A DNA stretch of 64,000 nucleotides from Corallium rubrum (lineage: Eukaryota; Cnidaria; Anthozoa; Scleralcyonacea; Coralliidae), in contig OZ036010.1 of NCBI GenBank assembly GCA_964035015.1, forward strand, positions 8,642,173 to 8,706,172, read 5' to 3'. Position 1 is the stretch's first letter. Every line of letters begins with the position of its first letter. Shown piece after piece: positions 49,603 through 61,369 of this stretch. The position numbers and the translations under genes were made by a program. Under the pieces are notes generated by a model that saw only the letters and a list, made by a program, of their open reading frames with translations, searched no databases and was not told the DNA's origin.

Positions 49603-50662
49603 TGCGATTATATATAGAAATCCTATGAATGTTTTAAAATATAGCATTGTAACCAACTATATTACTACTCCAAATCAATAATTACAAGGAAAATTATTAT
49701 AAATGATATTCTGACATATTATTGTCATATTATTAGTGATTGAGAAGCAGTATATATGTTCATCATGCTTCCTTGTGTTCGAATCGATTAAGATTAAATA
49801 CTTTTTACGAAAAAACGCCATAAGATATTCAGGTCAGTTAATCCTGTACATGTGTTGCGATAGAATAATCAATATGATAATAAATATTTACTTTTTGTTT
49901 GTGCTCTTACTAGCATCAACAGTTGGTACCTTTTGGTCATATAAAAAGTTATTATTAAGTTACACATTACAGTGAACAAGAATGCATGCATGTGTACGAA
50001 AAAAAAATCGTTCAAACCTCCACGCACTCGTTTCCGTATCAGCTGTATATTCAATCGTCAAAGTTTTGTTAGCCTGCACTAGCCTGCACCACAGTGCGAT
50101 CAAAACGGTGTTCTATAACGGATTATTCTTAAAAATTAATAATTCATATAGAAAACACAACGGGAATCAGTTACAGCGCGCGTCGTTGGTAAGTCTTGAA
50201 ATAAAGCAAATAAATCAACACAGCTAAATCTCAGACAGTATAAACAGCTTCTGGTTCATGATATATAGTACATGAACTCCAACAGGTACCTATTTACTCT
50301 TGACGGTTATATACATTATTTACTATAGTCTATATAATAGTAAATAATTTGACGTCTCTGTATAATATGCATGACGGACGCGTATATATATATATTATAT
50401 ATATATATATATTCTTGTCTTGACCATTCGAATAGTATAGTCATATGCAAAGCAAAAAGTACAGCAGAAATAAAAAAAAACACGCATGTTATAGACTTGT
50501 AATCAGATTATAATAGCACCACGCCTTTAATTTAGAAATACAAGATGGTGTATTCTTGGCTTTTTAAATGTGTTAACTGATATGTCGCTTATTTTTATGC
50601 ACTGTACCATTGTAGATACACCGTTCCATCTGGTACGGCACCGAATAAATACAATGCATATA
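49603..50662. other. 3' flank of the transposase gene
   Basis: AT-rich with a short TA run at 50383-50413. Probably the 3' untranslated and spacer part of the element. No gene supported. Confidence 0.5.
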
Positions 50663-51298
50663 ATAGTGTATATATAAACGATAACAAACTTTTGTGACCC
50701 ATGCATGAAGCATTCAGTATATCCATTTAATTATAACGAGAGAAGGTTAACATAATGAGCCTTATTTTAACTAGCAAACTGTTTTTTTAAAACAAAATTT
50801 GAGGTAAAATTTCCCCGGTGCCAAAACCAATTTACAAGGTTATTTTTCTATATGGCCTTCAGGGCAACAATCTAATTTAAGTAGATCCAGAAACATGAAG
50901 AACACTGAAGAATTAAATACAATTTTACACTGTAGCACAAATGTCAGTCAGTTATAATGTAGCGAAGCCAACCGAAGCATTTCTATTGAATCACAATAGT
51001 TTATAAATAAGAGAACCAGATAGCAAGAATACGAGATGCGAGAACATCATATTGTATATAAAATTATTTTAAACTATTTTTGAACATATGGACAAGAGTC
51101 CAATGATCAAATGTCAGAACGTTTTAGAGTGCATGTTTCAATGTCGGTTTGCTTTCAGGCGTGGCGTCGGATGGACTGAAAAGGAAACTTCTGCGATGCT
51201 GACAAACGGAAGTAAAACTATTGAAAGGACACACCCAAACTGCGGCATAGTCACGAATTTGTGGCCTTCCCCCAAGGGCGGCCACACGCACGCTTAAC
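50663..51298 (-). repeat. Inner inverted repeat, right copy
   Basis: Inverse partner of 43996-44857. It shares, for example, the TATGGCCTTCAGGGCA and GTAGCGAAGCCAACCGAAGC segments in reverse. Confidence 0.8.
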
Positions 51299-51690
51299 GG
51301 TCGAATTTGCTGTAAAACATGCAGTGCCATATAGTGTGTTTATATATATCTTAAAATGTAAAATAATACATATATCATAACTTTACAAGTTCAGTCGTAG
51401 TTTGGTTCTCAAGTAGAGCGGTTAAGTAAGGTGACGTAAGAGAAAGAAACTCTGATTTTTCATAAAGTTTTGGGAAACATGTTTTAGAAGCTACTCATAA
51501 CTAAGTCACCCTGAAAACCTAGACCAATTTAGACACCTTTTACAATAATGATCGTCATAACATTTGCAGATGTAGTAATGGAGTTTTTCGAGAAAAGTTT
51601 TAAGTCAATATATATATATACATATATACATACATATCGTATTAATGGAGTTCACAGCCGGGATAAGAAAACCGCTCTTTTCGACTACAA

Positions 51691-54082
51691 TTTCTACTGC
51701 CTACTGGCCAGCCCACGTTGTAACATGTGTCTGCATGTGACAAAGCAGGCTACACTGTCATATTGTCATAAAGGCGTTATTTCAAGTGTTAAATATTCTT
51801 TTATTTACAATATCTACACATGATCTACAATCTACACATGAGTCTTTCTGGGCTCGTTACGAAGCAAGATTATTTGAATTGCAGACACAGTACAATCGGG
51901 GTAAGAAAGGCTGATTAAGAATTTAAGACTGAAACGCCATTGTGAAAATGGTGTAAATATAATATACTTCTACGTGTCCGTCAATTTTTATTGCAACAAG
52001 AGAAGTTGTTACAGTTGAGTACATAAGAGAACCTCGAGTTTGCTATTTTTCTTCTGGAAATGCCAGATAACTGAAATTCAAAATGAAACGCAAATGGTTG
52101 TTGTTTCAACAAGACGCCTGGTCAGGCCCGCGTTCACTCGGGCTACTGATTTCTGAAAGCTTGGCGTAGCCTGTGCGTACTCTAGCAAGACTACATGGCA
52201 ATGCATAATTGCATAGATTTTGACAAATAGAATCTATATGGTCTTATATGAACTGCAGCAGTGCAGGAAGCGCCGAAAGTTTGCTAATCGTACATGTATT
52301 ACTGCACATGCAACAAGGTCGTTTTTCTGAAAAATAAGCAACTGATCTAATATATTTAGACAGTAGAAAAAACCTATAGTGTCGGATTCGGCAGATTCAA
52401 GCGATCATTCTGATATAGAATTTATTTAAATTCGGACAAACAGAGAATATTTAAACATGTTTTGAAACACGTTTCCAAATGTAATACGACACGCGACACC
52501 TACGCGATATCTGGACATGCATACACTGAGCAGTTCAACATATTGAGTTTGCTCTATTCGGTGCTTAATACTATACTTGCATTTTGTACTGAGCTGTTGG
52601 ACTATAAAGCAGCAAGGCCAGGGCCAACCTGTTTTGAAATAGCTCGTCATATTTTACATACTAGGTCTATCGCGATCGCCGGCGTCAGTACGTTGTAAAC
52701 ACATGTAAGCCTTTGTAAGAATGTTTATGACGAAGACAATTGCCAGCCGCATTACTTATCATCTATAACTCTGTCACTTGCAAAAGGTAAAGCTATTCAA
52801 ACAAGGAGAAAGCCGTTACTAGGTTAACAGTACGTATATGTACTGTGATATACTGTGGCTCTTTCTTGTGTCTTCATAGGTACTGATGTCAACACGGCGC
52901 GCATTTTCTCGCGTCTGTAATAAATTCGTCTATTCTGTCTTCGCGGACAAACCTTGTCAGCAACAGTACTGGTAAACTACTCATTAATTCACCAATACTA
53001 TCGGAAAACACCTCAACCCAACTCAATCAAAGGCAAAAGAACTTGAAAAAATCGAGCACGCAACATGATGCTATAATGAAATTTTATGGAAACACCCCCC
53101 CACCCCCCACCCCCCCCAAAAAAGCCGTATTAACGTATTTTTAAATTCTACATGAATTGGATTATGTATGGGGGATGCACGTGTTCGACTTGGGTCAAAT
53201 AAATCGTCTTAATTGGTTGAATGCACTTTCAAGTTCTCGAAAATACGAGATTTTACCACGCAGTCTTCGCATGGTCTGTCAAGTCTATTGAAACAAAGTG
53301 TTAAATAATATAAAAAATTAAGACATTGCACTTAGGCTACGGTATATACTGACTGAAGCGTGCCTTATTTCTGGTCTGCTAATTGACAATACAAAGAGAA
53401 TTTTGAAGAAACTGGGCTTTTCCAAAAAAATATATTTGACCCAGAGATCCAAAGACCCAGAGACCCAAAGGCCCAAAGGCCCAGAGACCCAGAGACCCAA
53501 AGATCCAAAGACCCAGAGACCCAGAGACCCAGAGACCCAGAGACCCAGAGACCCAGAGACCCAGAGACCCAGAGACCCAGAGACCCAGAGACCCAGAGAC
53601 CCAGAGACCCAGAGACCCAGAGACCCAGAGACCCAGAGACCCAGAGACCCAGAGACCCAGAGACCCAAAGACCCAAAGACCCAGAGACCCAAAGACCCAG
53701 AGACCCAAAGACCCAGAGACCTATAGACCCAGAGACCCTAAAACCTAGAAACCCAAAGACCCAAAAACCCAGAGACATAGAGACCCAAAGACCTAGAGAC
53801 CTAGAGTCCCAAAGACCTAAAAACCCAGAGACCTAGAGACCCAAAGACCTAGAGACCTAGAGTCCCAAAGACCTATCGACCTAAAAACCCAGAGACCTAG
53901 AGACCCAAAGACACAGACCCAAAGACACAATGCCACAAATACATATTTACCGATACCCAATCCTTGTTGCCCTCCGCTATTATAATTCTACGACTATATA
54001 ACGAACGTATGCTGCATGTGTGCTTCTAATTATTATAATTATTCTTGACGTCACCGGTGACTTGCTATATGGCGCATCAACC
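51691..54082 (-). repeat. Right terminal inverted repeat
   Basis: About 2.4 kb, inverse of 38144-40686. It contains the C-tract (53093-53118) opposite the left G-tract, the minisatellite (about 53440-53935), and at 51973-52059 a decayed helicase start whose plus strand reads ATREVVTV followed by degenerate text. Confidence 0.92.
53440..53935. repeat. 8-bp minisatellite, right arm
   Basis: Tandem AGAGACCC/AAAGACCC octamers, the mirror of the left-arm array but longer. Copy number differs between the arms, as expected for slippage after the arms became paired. Confidence 0.95.
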
Positions 54083-54090
54083 AGCAGGCG

Positions 54091-54859
54091 AGGGGTTATT
54101 GCATTTATGTATTTCTAGTTTAATTAACTTGACTGAGGGTGTTTGGGTGGGGGGTGTTTCAAAAAAGCATGCAAAAGTGGGCGAGGGGTTGTTGCATTTA
54201 TGTATTCCTAGTTAGTCTTTTATGAAGCGTGAAAATGTCCTATAATTATCCTCTCTTTGAACACTAAATACAGTAATAATCCAAATATATTACAGTGTTC
54301 AATCATACGGGTACAACTGCAATTTGGCACAATCTATTTGTCTAAGTATTACTGGTGATAAGAAAATCTTAGGCATACCTCTTGAGTCTCATTAACTTCA
54401 CTACTCTGACTGGTGCTGGCATCCATTTTCCCTCTTTTATGTCTCCTTGACGAGTAAAAGAAAAAAAAAGAACCACATTGATTACAAAAAGTTCTGGTAT
54501 AAAAGGAGCATGGCCAGGCGGCCCTTCGATTTTTCATCAACCATCAGTATTACTTCATTGCTTCTCCAAGGTTTTTCAAAACACAAGTATACACTGTAAA
54601 TCTTTACACGGTTCTCATTATTTGCCATTAACGAAACAGTTCTTGGAAGAACTCTTCAGTTAAGTTAAGTTCAGTTCACAACAGTTCCAGTAAGAAACTA
54701 AAACTATTCAGTATCAAAGATATCACCATTTCACCATGGTTTAAAACGAATCGGTTTATAGTAAAACTCGAAATTAATACTGCACTTACGGTTTGTAATC
54801 GGCCATTTACAACGCCATAGAGTGGTTTGGTAAAATCTTGACTTGAGCCAGACCCATAC
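54091..54859. other. Flank right of the large element
   Basis: GCGAGGGGTTATTGCATTTA recurs, slightly changed, at about 54181 (GCGAGGGGTTGTTGCATTTA), a short direct repeat. No gene supported. Confidence 0.4.
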
Positions 54860-54970
54860 CACAGAATAGTAAGACAACCAGAAGTCCGACTCGCGTCGGA
54901 ACCTTTGAAGTTTATGTCCTCGCGCATGTCTCCTCGCGCATCTTGATTCCTCGCCATCCTACGCCATCCT

Positions 54971-55185
54971 CAATCTCGTCCCCAGAGCCTGCGGTCCTTT
55001 TGCACAGCGGCAAGGAGCCATCGGCTCTGGCCGGAACGAGTCCGTGAGTCGGAAAAACGCGGACTTTCAACATGCGAGCCATCGGATTTTCCAGCCAATC
55101 AAAATTCAGCTTTACCTCGTTCCGGCCAGAGCCGATGGCTCTTTGCCGCTGGGCAAAAGGACCGCAGGCTCTGGGGACGAGATTG
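54971..55185. mobile_element. 215-bp nested MITE with 10-bp TSD
   Basis: Ends CAATCTCGTCCCCAGAGCC and GGCTCTGGGGACGAGATTG. Flanking direct repeat ACGCCATCCT (54961-54970 and 55186-55195). The ends match the MITE at 9417 (CAACCTCGTCCCCAGGGC), so both belong to one superfamily. It is inserted inside the 54860 element. Confidence 0.88.
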
Positions 55186-55202
55186 ACGCCATCCTACGCC
55201 AT

Positions 55203-55268
55203 CCTGGCAAGTTCCCCCGGCAGTTTGGACCTTCAAAAGAAGGTTAAAACTGCCGGGGGAACTTGCCA
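55203..55268. repeat. Hairpin inside the MITE
   Basis: AAGTTCCCCCGGCAGTTT and its inverse AAACTGCCGGGGGAACTT flank about 28 bp. Confidence 0.85.
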
Positions 55269-55416
55269 GGATTGCGTAGGATGGCGTAGAACATTGCGTA
55301 GGATCGCGTAGGATCGCGTCGGATGGCGTAAAATATCGCGCATGCGCATTGAAGAAATGCGGACAAGTTTCCACTCGAGTCGGACTTCTGGTTGTCTTAC
55401 TATTCTGTGCCCATAC

Positions 55417-57721
55417 ATCTCAGAGCCCCTACCATATACGGTATATATGTTCACGTGACTTCTAAATATGGAGAGAATACAATTAATCGTACAGCACTCT
55501 ACCTGTGCAAAAATTATGAATGATAAGGCAGTGTTGAACACCTCTACATATTTGTCGAACTCTTTGTTTAGTTTATTATTTTACTCTGTCTATATAATTA
55601 TTTCATATAACCTATACCAGGAGTTTGTTTTTATACTGTATTGCGAAGAATATTATGTTTTAACATCAATTGGCATTGCGTAGGTCGGCATACTGTCAGC
55701 TCACCAGCTGGTCCGCAGGATATAAATTTTAAAAATTAATATGGTGGATTTTCATAACAATTTGTTATATAAACAGGACTTTTTTTTTGTATGTGCAAGC
55801 AGGGTGGGATAAATTTTGTGTAAAGTTGGCTCAAAATAGGGTTCAAATGCTAGGCCAACTGGACACCAATATGACTTTGATTGTTTGTTCGATGATTTTG
55901 ATGAGTCATATAATTGGTTTGACTTGGTAATAAATTGAAATGCCATGCAGTAAGGCTACTTAAAAAAAAATAGTTGGTGATCATCCTCGCCTGCCCACAA
56001 AAAAGGGCCCATTTTTTATTTTTTTTTAAAACAACTTCTATCGACGTTAAAAATGTATGCATGTGCCTTTGCAATTGAAAGACAGCAGAAAACCAATAAC
56101 GTTCGTGAGTTTTGACCCATGATACCTTTATATTCGTTCAGAGAAAACAAGCAGTGGGTGTTGCCTAAATTTTAAAGTTGTGGTTGTCAGAGTTGTGTTG
56201 TACCCAGGGTTGTGAGCTAGTTAAAATATAAAGCCGCAACTTTTTACTTTATTTTAATTTAAAAATTTGCCTAAGGCTGGTGCACAGCAAAAGGACACAA
56301 GGTCCCCTACAAGACTTGGTCACCAAAAAACCATTGACTGTTTATATCAGAGACATTTGGCATAAAAGCTGCAGCTTATTTTCTTCTGATTGCTTTTATT
56401 AAAGATGAAGTACCTTGTCATGTGTTTATTTGGCTAATTGTGAATAGTTGAAGTTAAATGTTCAAGGAGGGGGACATTGGGATTTGCGGTACTGCGGTAT
56501 CGGCCAATCGGAATTGCGGTGAAAAATTTCGAAGTTTACGGTGTTGCGGTATGGTCAACTCTGGCGGTGTGCGAGATTTCGTTTTTAAAGCTGCGGTGTT
56601 GCGGGGAAAAATACCAAAAATGGCGGTAATACGGTGTTTCAAATTCATTGCGGTGCGCGGGATTACCGATTAACTTGCAGTTCTTCCGTTGTTACGACAA
56701 GAAGCGATGACATAATTATTCCAAAAGCCAATCATGTGTGTATTTCTGATAGACCTGATATGTAATTTGATCCACACATGTCAGATCTCTAAATGGTTTA
56801 TAAAGACACTGACAGAGAAGCCTCTATCCTATGAGACTAGTATAAGCATCTTCATGAACATCTTGGCGATCCCTTCGTATATATAAAGCATATAAAGCAT
56901 ATAAAGCAGGTAAAGCATATAAAGCAGGTAAAGCATAAGTACCACTATATGTCATAATGTAAGTACCACTATATGTCATAAGCGTATACTATTAAATATA
57001 TATATAACCACTATATGTACCCTAACATGAAGTACCTACCGTTACCCAGGCCTCTGCGCTGACCAAAAATTACGGGCTCATTTTTTCTTGAATTCTCACA
57101 ATTTCTTGAATTAAAACAAAAATACAAAGTTTTGGAAAATATTTTACCTGTTTACAACGAATATTATTATCAAACAGTTGATAATCTTGCTGAGGAAGGC
57201 AGCTTCCTTAAGATGTGCTGTATCATGCTTGCTGCTAGAAACGATGTTCGTATACTCACGGCACTGTGCAAGTGAATACGTTTTGCATCCGTTTTACACT
57301 GTTTTTTCCCCAAAAATAAACGTTAACAAAAAGAAACACCAATAATACTGTAAGGTTGGTGAACGCCTGCGGGCGGGTGCTAATATCGACCGGCGTTTAG
57401 TCCCTTACGCGTAATGCGTGTGTCATCGGCTTCCCCGAGGGGGGGGGGACCCCGGGCTGACTGGGGCAAATGTGGGGACATTTAAGGGGAATTGATGAAG
57501 AAAATGACCCGTGACCCTCGGGGAAATCGCAACTTTTGTGGAGAATTGTAATTGTGCCCTCACACATTTTTAATTGGTCAGCAGTAATTGAAGTTGGTAC
57601 ATCATGTAATAAAAGTCTTCTGACACAATTGATCCGTTAAACGTGTTTGGTTGACTTTAAAATTATTTTCAATCCAATTCCATCTAATATATAAAACTGT
57701 ACGACTTTAAAATTAAAAAGT
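55417..57721. other. Non-coding stretch with low-complexity repeats
   Basis: 56470-56660 is rich in TGCGGT/GCGGTAT motifs without a fixed period. 56879-56938 is a tandem of ATATAAAGC/AGGTAAAGC, and AAGTACCACTATATGTCATA is doubled at 56936-56982. A short G run lies at 57440. No gene supported. Confidence 0.5.
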
Positions 57722-58493
57722 ATGTTTTTGAAAGTATGGGGAAACGACAGAAAGAAGGCAGTTGTGGTCGAAAACTTCGAGGAATTGTTGAAGAAAGGTA
57801 TGTTTTTAAGTTTCTACAATTTACATATTCGTGATATTGTAATTTTTGAATATTTAAATTTTAGATATAAATAAATACAATATTTATATGGTCGTTTGAC
57901 TTCCGACTGATTCTTTTTGTTGTATTTTCTATACGTATGGTCAACTAGGAAAAGAGAAACTTGAAATGAGCGACTGTGAAACGGTAAAAGTGTTCCTAAA
58001 CGACGGAACAGAAATCGATGACAACGAAACCCTCAAGTGTTGTTCTGATGGAACAGTTGTTCAGTTTGTTGATACTTCAAGTATCATTGTTGAGGAAAAA
58101 CAAATTGCCAATGTAAAAGAACCAGCTTTATCTTCAAATCATGGTACGTATTTCAGTGACAATATATGGGTAGTGTTTATAAAATTATATCATGTTTTCA
58201 AATCTCTAATGATTGTGATGTTTTTGTGTGTACTGTATTAATAAGACTATTAAAGTTCAAAGATATTAAATGTGACATACATACTGATATGGTAAGGGTT
58301 CACAACACCTCTGCTGGTTGGTGGTGGCCAAATAGGGGGGGGGGGGGCAGAGATGGGGGGTGGTATTAAATTGTCTTATCAAATCCATGTATGATATATA
58401 CTGGGAGAACTACAATTACATCTGGATTTATGAATACCGTGGCTGATGCTGAACCCAAGTTTGTTCCATTTATGAAATATACAAATGTTTACA

Positions 58494-58676
58494 GTTGATT
58501 TCACATTACTTTACCGCCGTGTGTTGCGAAGTTCGTTGGGAAGTTGGATCAAAACTCATTCTGATTGGATAATTTTTCAACCTTGGCAACGTAATTCCGA
58601 ACTTCCGAACGAATATCTGAACTTCCCAATGAACTTCGCAACACACGGCGGTAAAGTAATGTGAAATCAACTATAA
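58494..58676. mobile_element. Palindromic MITE in intron 2
   Basis: AGTTGATTTCACATTACTTT... and ...AAAGTAATGTGAAATCAACT are inverse copies with arms over 50 bp. It may be flanked by TA (mariner-like), not certain. Confidence 0.8.
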
Positions 58677-58797
58677 AAGAAATACAAGAAATACTATTAA
58701 AAACATACAGCTGTCAGTTAATATTGCAATAAGAACTATTTAATGTGTATGCTTATTGGACTATTCCATTATTATCCTTATTATCCATACCCCCCTG

Positions 58798-59045
58798 TCA
58801 AAGATAGCTGGAATTCTTCAGGGGTACCTCCATTTTTGGCTGGAATTCTCAGTATATAATTAAGCTGGAATTCTTCTGGGGTTACATCAATTTTAAACAT
58901 GGATACACTTACTGTAGATGACAATTTCTTCAAGGGTATACCCAAAAATGATCTTGAAAAATCATCCTGGGGTGATTTCTAAATATGTTGGATTTCTTCA
59001 GGAGCTTGTTAAATTTACTAAAATCTTCAAGGTGTATTAAGTCCT
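58798..59045. repeat. Degenerate tandem repeats with CTGGAATTCTTCAGGGG core
   Basis: Three to six imperfect units containing GGAATTCTTC or GATTTCTTCAGG at roughly 30-70 bp spacing, in the last intron of the CIDE-N gene. Confidence 0.5.
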
Positions 59046-60460
59046 GTTTTTAACATGTGTATCCTCGAGATGCCTTGGCATGTAGTAATGTAGCATTACT
59101 GTAAATGTTTATAAGTTAATTGTAATGTAATATTTGTTATGTTGTTTAAAAGTTGTTGTTATATCTTTTAGCAAATACCAAGACTGGAAAGAAAAAACAA
59201 ATGACATTGACCATGCTGAACAATAAGATTTCTCTTGGCCCAGAAATAGTATGAAAAAGAAACCAAAGTCATCTTCACAAAACAAGATTACCTTAGACGA
59301 CTCTACAGAGGGGGATACTGACATAATAGAATCTTCTGACGAGGAGTCTTCGTCACAGATAAGTCGTGATCCATTACTCCCTCCTTTGACGAGATGCAAT
59401 GCAGCCACACCCGAGAGCTTAAGAGCATTTTGTTCTTCCAGCGAGCCCCAGTCTCCCAGAAATGATTCGGTTGATACTACAATAAGTGTTGAGCAAAGCA
59501 ACAAGTCCCCCTCTTCTGCGGATAACAAAAGCCAAGACGGTGATTTTGATATAAGTCTTGCATTCAATGATGAACCTACTTTTTTAGATTTCGACTGGAC
59601 ACCACATTTACTCATAAGCAGCATCCGGTTTTGCAAGATAATTCAAACGCTGAACTGACAACACGGACTGATTTTCTGAACAAATATTCGTCACTACTTC
59701 AAACTACCTCGTATCTTTTCATGGGAATGGAAAATACACCTGTTACTTGTGTTGGTGTAGTCAAACCACAAAAAATCTATCCTAAACACCCGGGACAACA
59801 CGCTGCAGATTTGAATATGCTCAGTTCACATGCTGAGGTAAAGCCATTGATGGAAGGGAAGAAGATTGAATGCATTCGTGTTGACGGCGCAATGGATGAA
59901 AGTCCTTCTCTTCAAGAAGTTCAATTTCAGTGGACTGAAAGACACTTTAAGCAAGGGACATTGTGCACAATTGTTACATCAAGGTATAGTGGTGGCAGCT
60001 ATCTAAATAAAGTTGAACTTCAAAATGGCTGCTTAGCACTTGGTCATTCCAATATTTTCATTCCTTCCACTATACATGGGTCAAACATGGATGCTGATGG
60101 AAAACCTTGTCGCGAAAAACTGAAGAAAAACTTGGATGCTGCCGCGGACGTTTACATCAACACTGTTTCTGGAACGCCATGTTTTGGTACCCAAATTCAC
60201 CTCGTAAAAGGAGCTACAGATGAAGTGAGTGAGTTGTATTGTGATCGTCGGTCGAAACTCTTCACGTTTTTGAGAGGTTCTAAGAAAGCTAAGGAAAATC
60301 TTCGACAATCTTATCCACAAGATTTCCAATATTTTTCTGAAATATGGGAAATACGTAAACGGCATATGGTACCTGAATTGCCAACGAACTATCTCTTTAT
60401 GCTTTTACCATGTTACCATTTTAACTGAGTTCAAATAAGTAATAAAACAATTCGGTTCTC

Positions 60461-60765
60461 AACCTCGTACCCGCTGCGGAAAGACCCTGGTCCAGGCTGG
60501 TCACGAGTGGTCGCATGGTATATTCTAGGAATTTGGCTGGCGATGTTACGGCGCTGCTCGACATATCGCTTCGAGAAAATCTAGGCCTAAACAAATTTGA
60601 AAGGAAACTGTAAAGTGGAAATTTCAAATTCAGTTCGTGAACGCTATCGACCCGTCAATAACGCCTGTTTCACTTCTTAATCGACCTGAAGAAGTAATTG
60701 TGTATTTCGGTAGCGTTAAACTGCAGACATTTAACATGAAATGAGTTCTTTTACGTAAGCGTAGT
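60461..60765. other. MITE-like end, otherwise nothing
   Basis: CAACCTCGTACCCGCTGCGG starts immediately after the transposase-like frame and resembles other CAACCTCGT termini in the window. No partner end found. Confidence 0.35.
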
Positions 60766-61002
60766 CACAAAAATTCGGCTGCGCCTCGTATTTCCAACTG
60801 ACCAGCTTGTCTGTATTTTGAAATTCACTTCAAGAACGCTTACTTGTATTTGAAACATTGTTTGTCGTTTCACACGGTATTTGATTTACTCTCTTTAGAC
60901 TACGAACTTTGCTGTGAAAGTTGCTAGGAAGCATAGCTGGAAAGCTCCTTCCTTAGAAACAAAGAAATTGCTGCGTTATGGTGAGTTTTCAGCAAAATAC
61001 TT
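60766..61002 (+). other. Dispersed copy of an exon-bearing segment (open copy)
   Basis: Direct copy of 6590-6835. Between acceptor CTTTAG (60898) and donor GTGAGT (60981) lies an open 82-bp unit encoding TTNFAVKVARKHSWKAPS then LETKKLLRY. The gene it belongs to is unknown. It could be an exon spread with a mobile element. Confidence 0.5.
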
Positions 61003-61369
61003 CCGTATTTTTATGTCCAATGGATTTCCTGCCCGACTTATTTGACAGTTGTTTTAATTGCTCTATCGAGAAGAAATTCTGCAATGCAAACCTTTGTGCA
61101 AAATTTCAACATACGAGAAAAATATTGAAGCATAGCGCTTTGTTTTTCGATGTCAGCAATTAATTCGCGTCACGGGGAGAACGCGCCCGGAGATGACGTG
61201 AGCAACTTGAAACATTGTCCGCCAATACAGACTGTCACGTGAGAATGTTGCAGGGTGCGATTTTATTGCGATTTCCGCGGAGAGAACATGCTGATATACA
61301 TACTGATATTGAGAAAATTACGTCACATTATGCAAATTGGCATAATTTAGGGCAAATTGTGGAAAGTAC

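Larger units (their letters stand above)
38144..54082. mobile_element. ~15.9 kb DNA transposon with kilobase terminal inverted repeats, helicase and OTU-transposase
   Basis: Left end GGTTGATGCGCCATATAGC is the exact inverse of the right end (54082 leftwards). Immediately outside are AGCAGGCA (38136-38143) and AGCAGGCG (54083-54090), an 8-bp putative target duplication with one mismatch. The outer arms are 38144-40686 and 51691-54082. A second, inner inverted pair is 43996-44857 and 50663-51298. Cargo: a DUF3987-like AAA+ helicase (minus, 43241-40902) and a zinc/DDE/OTU/CXC protein (plus, 45809-49602). A LINE scrap and a tRNA-like SINE scrap lie inside as passengers. The genes are divergent from about 43.2 and 45.8 kb. 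The helicase looks intact; the transposase has one frameshift. Boundaries are seen directly; classification is open. Confidence 0.85.
54860..55409. mobile_element. 550-bp MITE (CACAG ends, 7-bp TSD)
   Basis: Ends CACAGAATAGTAAGACAACC and GGTTGTCTTACTATTCTGTG, with inverse pairing of at least 34 bp. CCCATAC flanks both sides (54853-54859 and 55410-55416). It contains a nested MITE (54971-55185), a hairpin (55203-55268) and tandem GCGTAGGATC-type repeats. The internal phrase TCGGAACCTTTGAAGTTT also occurs at 22918. Confidence 0.88.
57722..60428 (+). pseudogene. CIDE-N domain joined to a transposase-like domain, frameshifted
   Basis: Exon 1 (57722-57797) reads MFLKVWGNDRKKAVVVENF and exon 2 (57949-58143) reads VFLNDGTEIDDNETLKCC and DGTVVQFVD. 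Together these are the ~80-residue ubiquitin-like fold of the CIDE-N family (DFF40/DFF45/CIDE), with its DGTE-V-D and late-strand signatures. Exon 3 (from 59172) joins in phase but stops at 59251. The next frame (59251-59620) is an acidic, Ser-rich linker, and a further shift leads into 59640-60428. That part is a conserved domain with CIRVDGAMDESPSLQEVQF, LNKVELQNGCLALGH and MVPELPTNYLFMLLPC. I associate it with uncharacterised transposase-like proteins of invertebrates, the Asp of RVDGA being a candidate catalytic residue. Two frameshifts make this a pseudogene unless small introns are missed. Confidence 0.6.

Noticed and set aside
52426..52698. Short frames in the terminal repeats (MTSYFKTGWPWPC in both arms)
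   Set aside because: Present in both arms but short, without motif or splice support; likely chance frames in the repeat.
38144..54082. Maverick/Polinton or herpesvirus-like element
   Set aside because: No protein-primed DNA polymerase, retroviral-like integrase, packaging ATPase or capsid-like frame is present.
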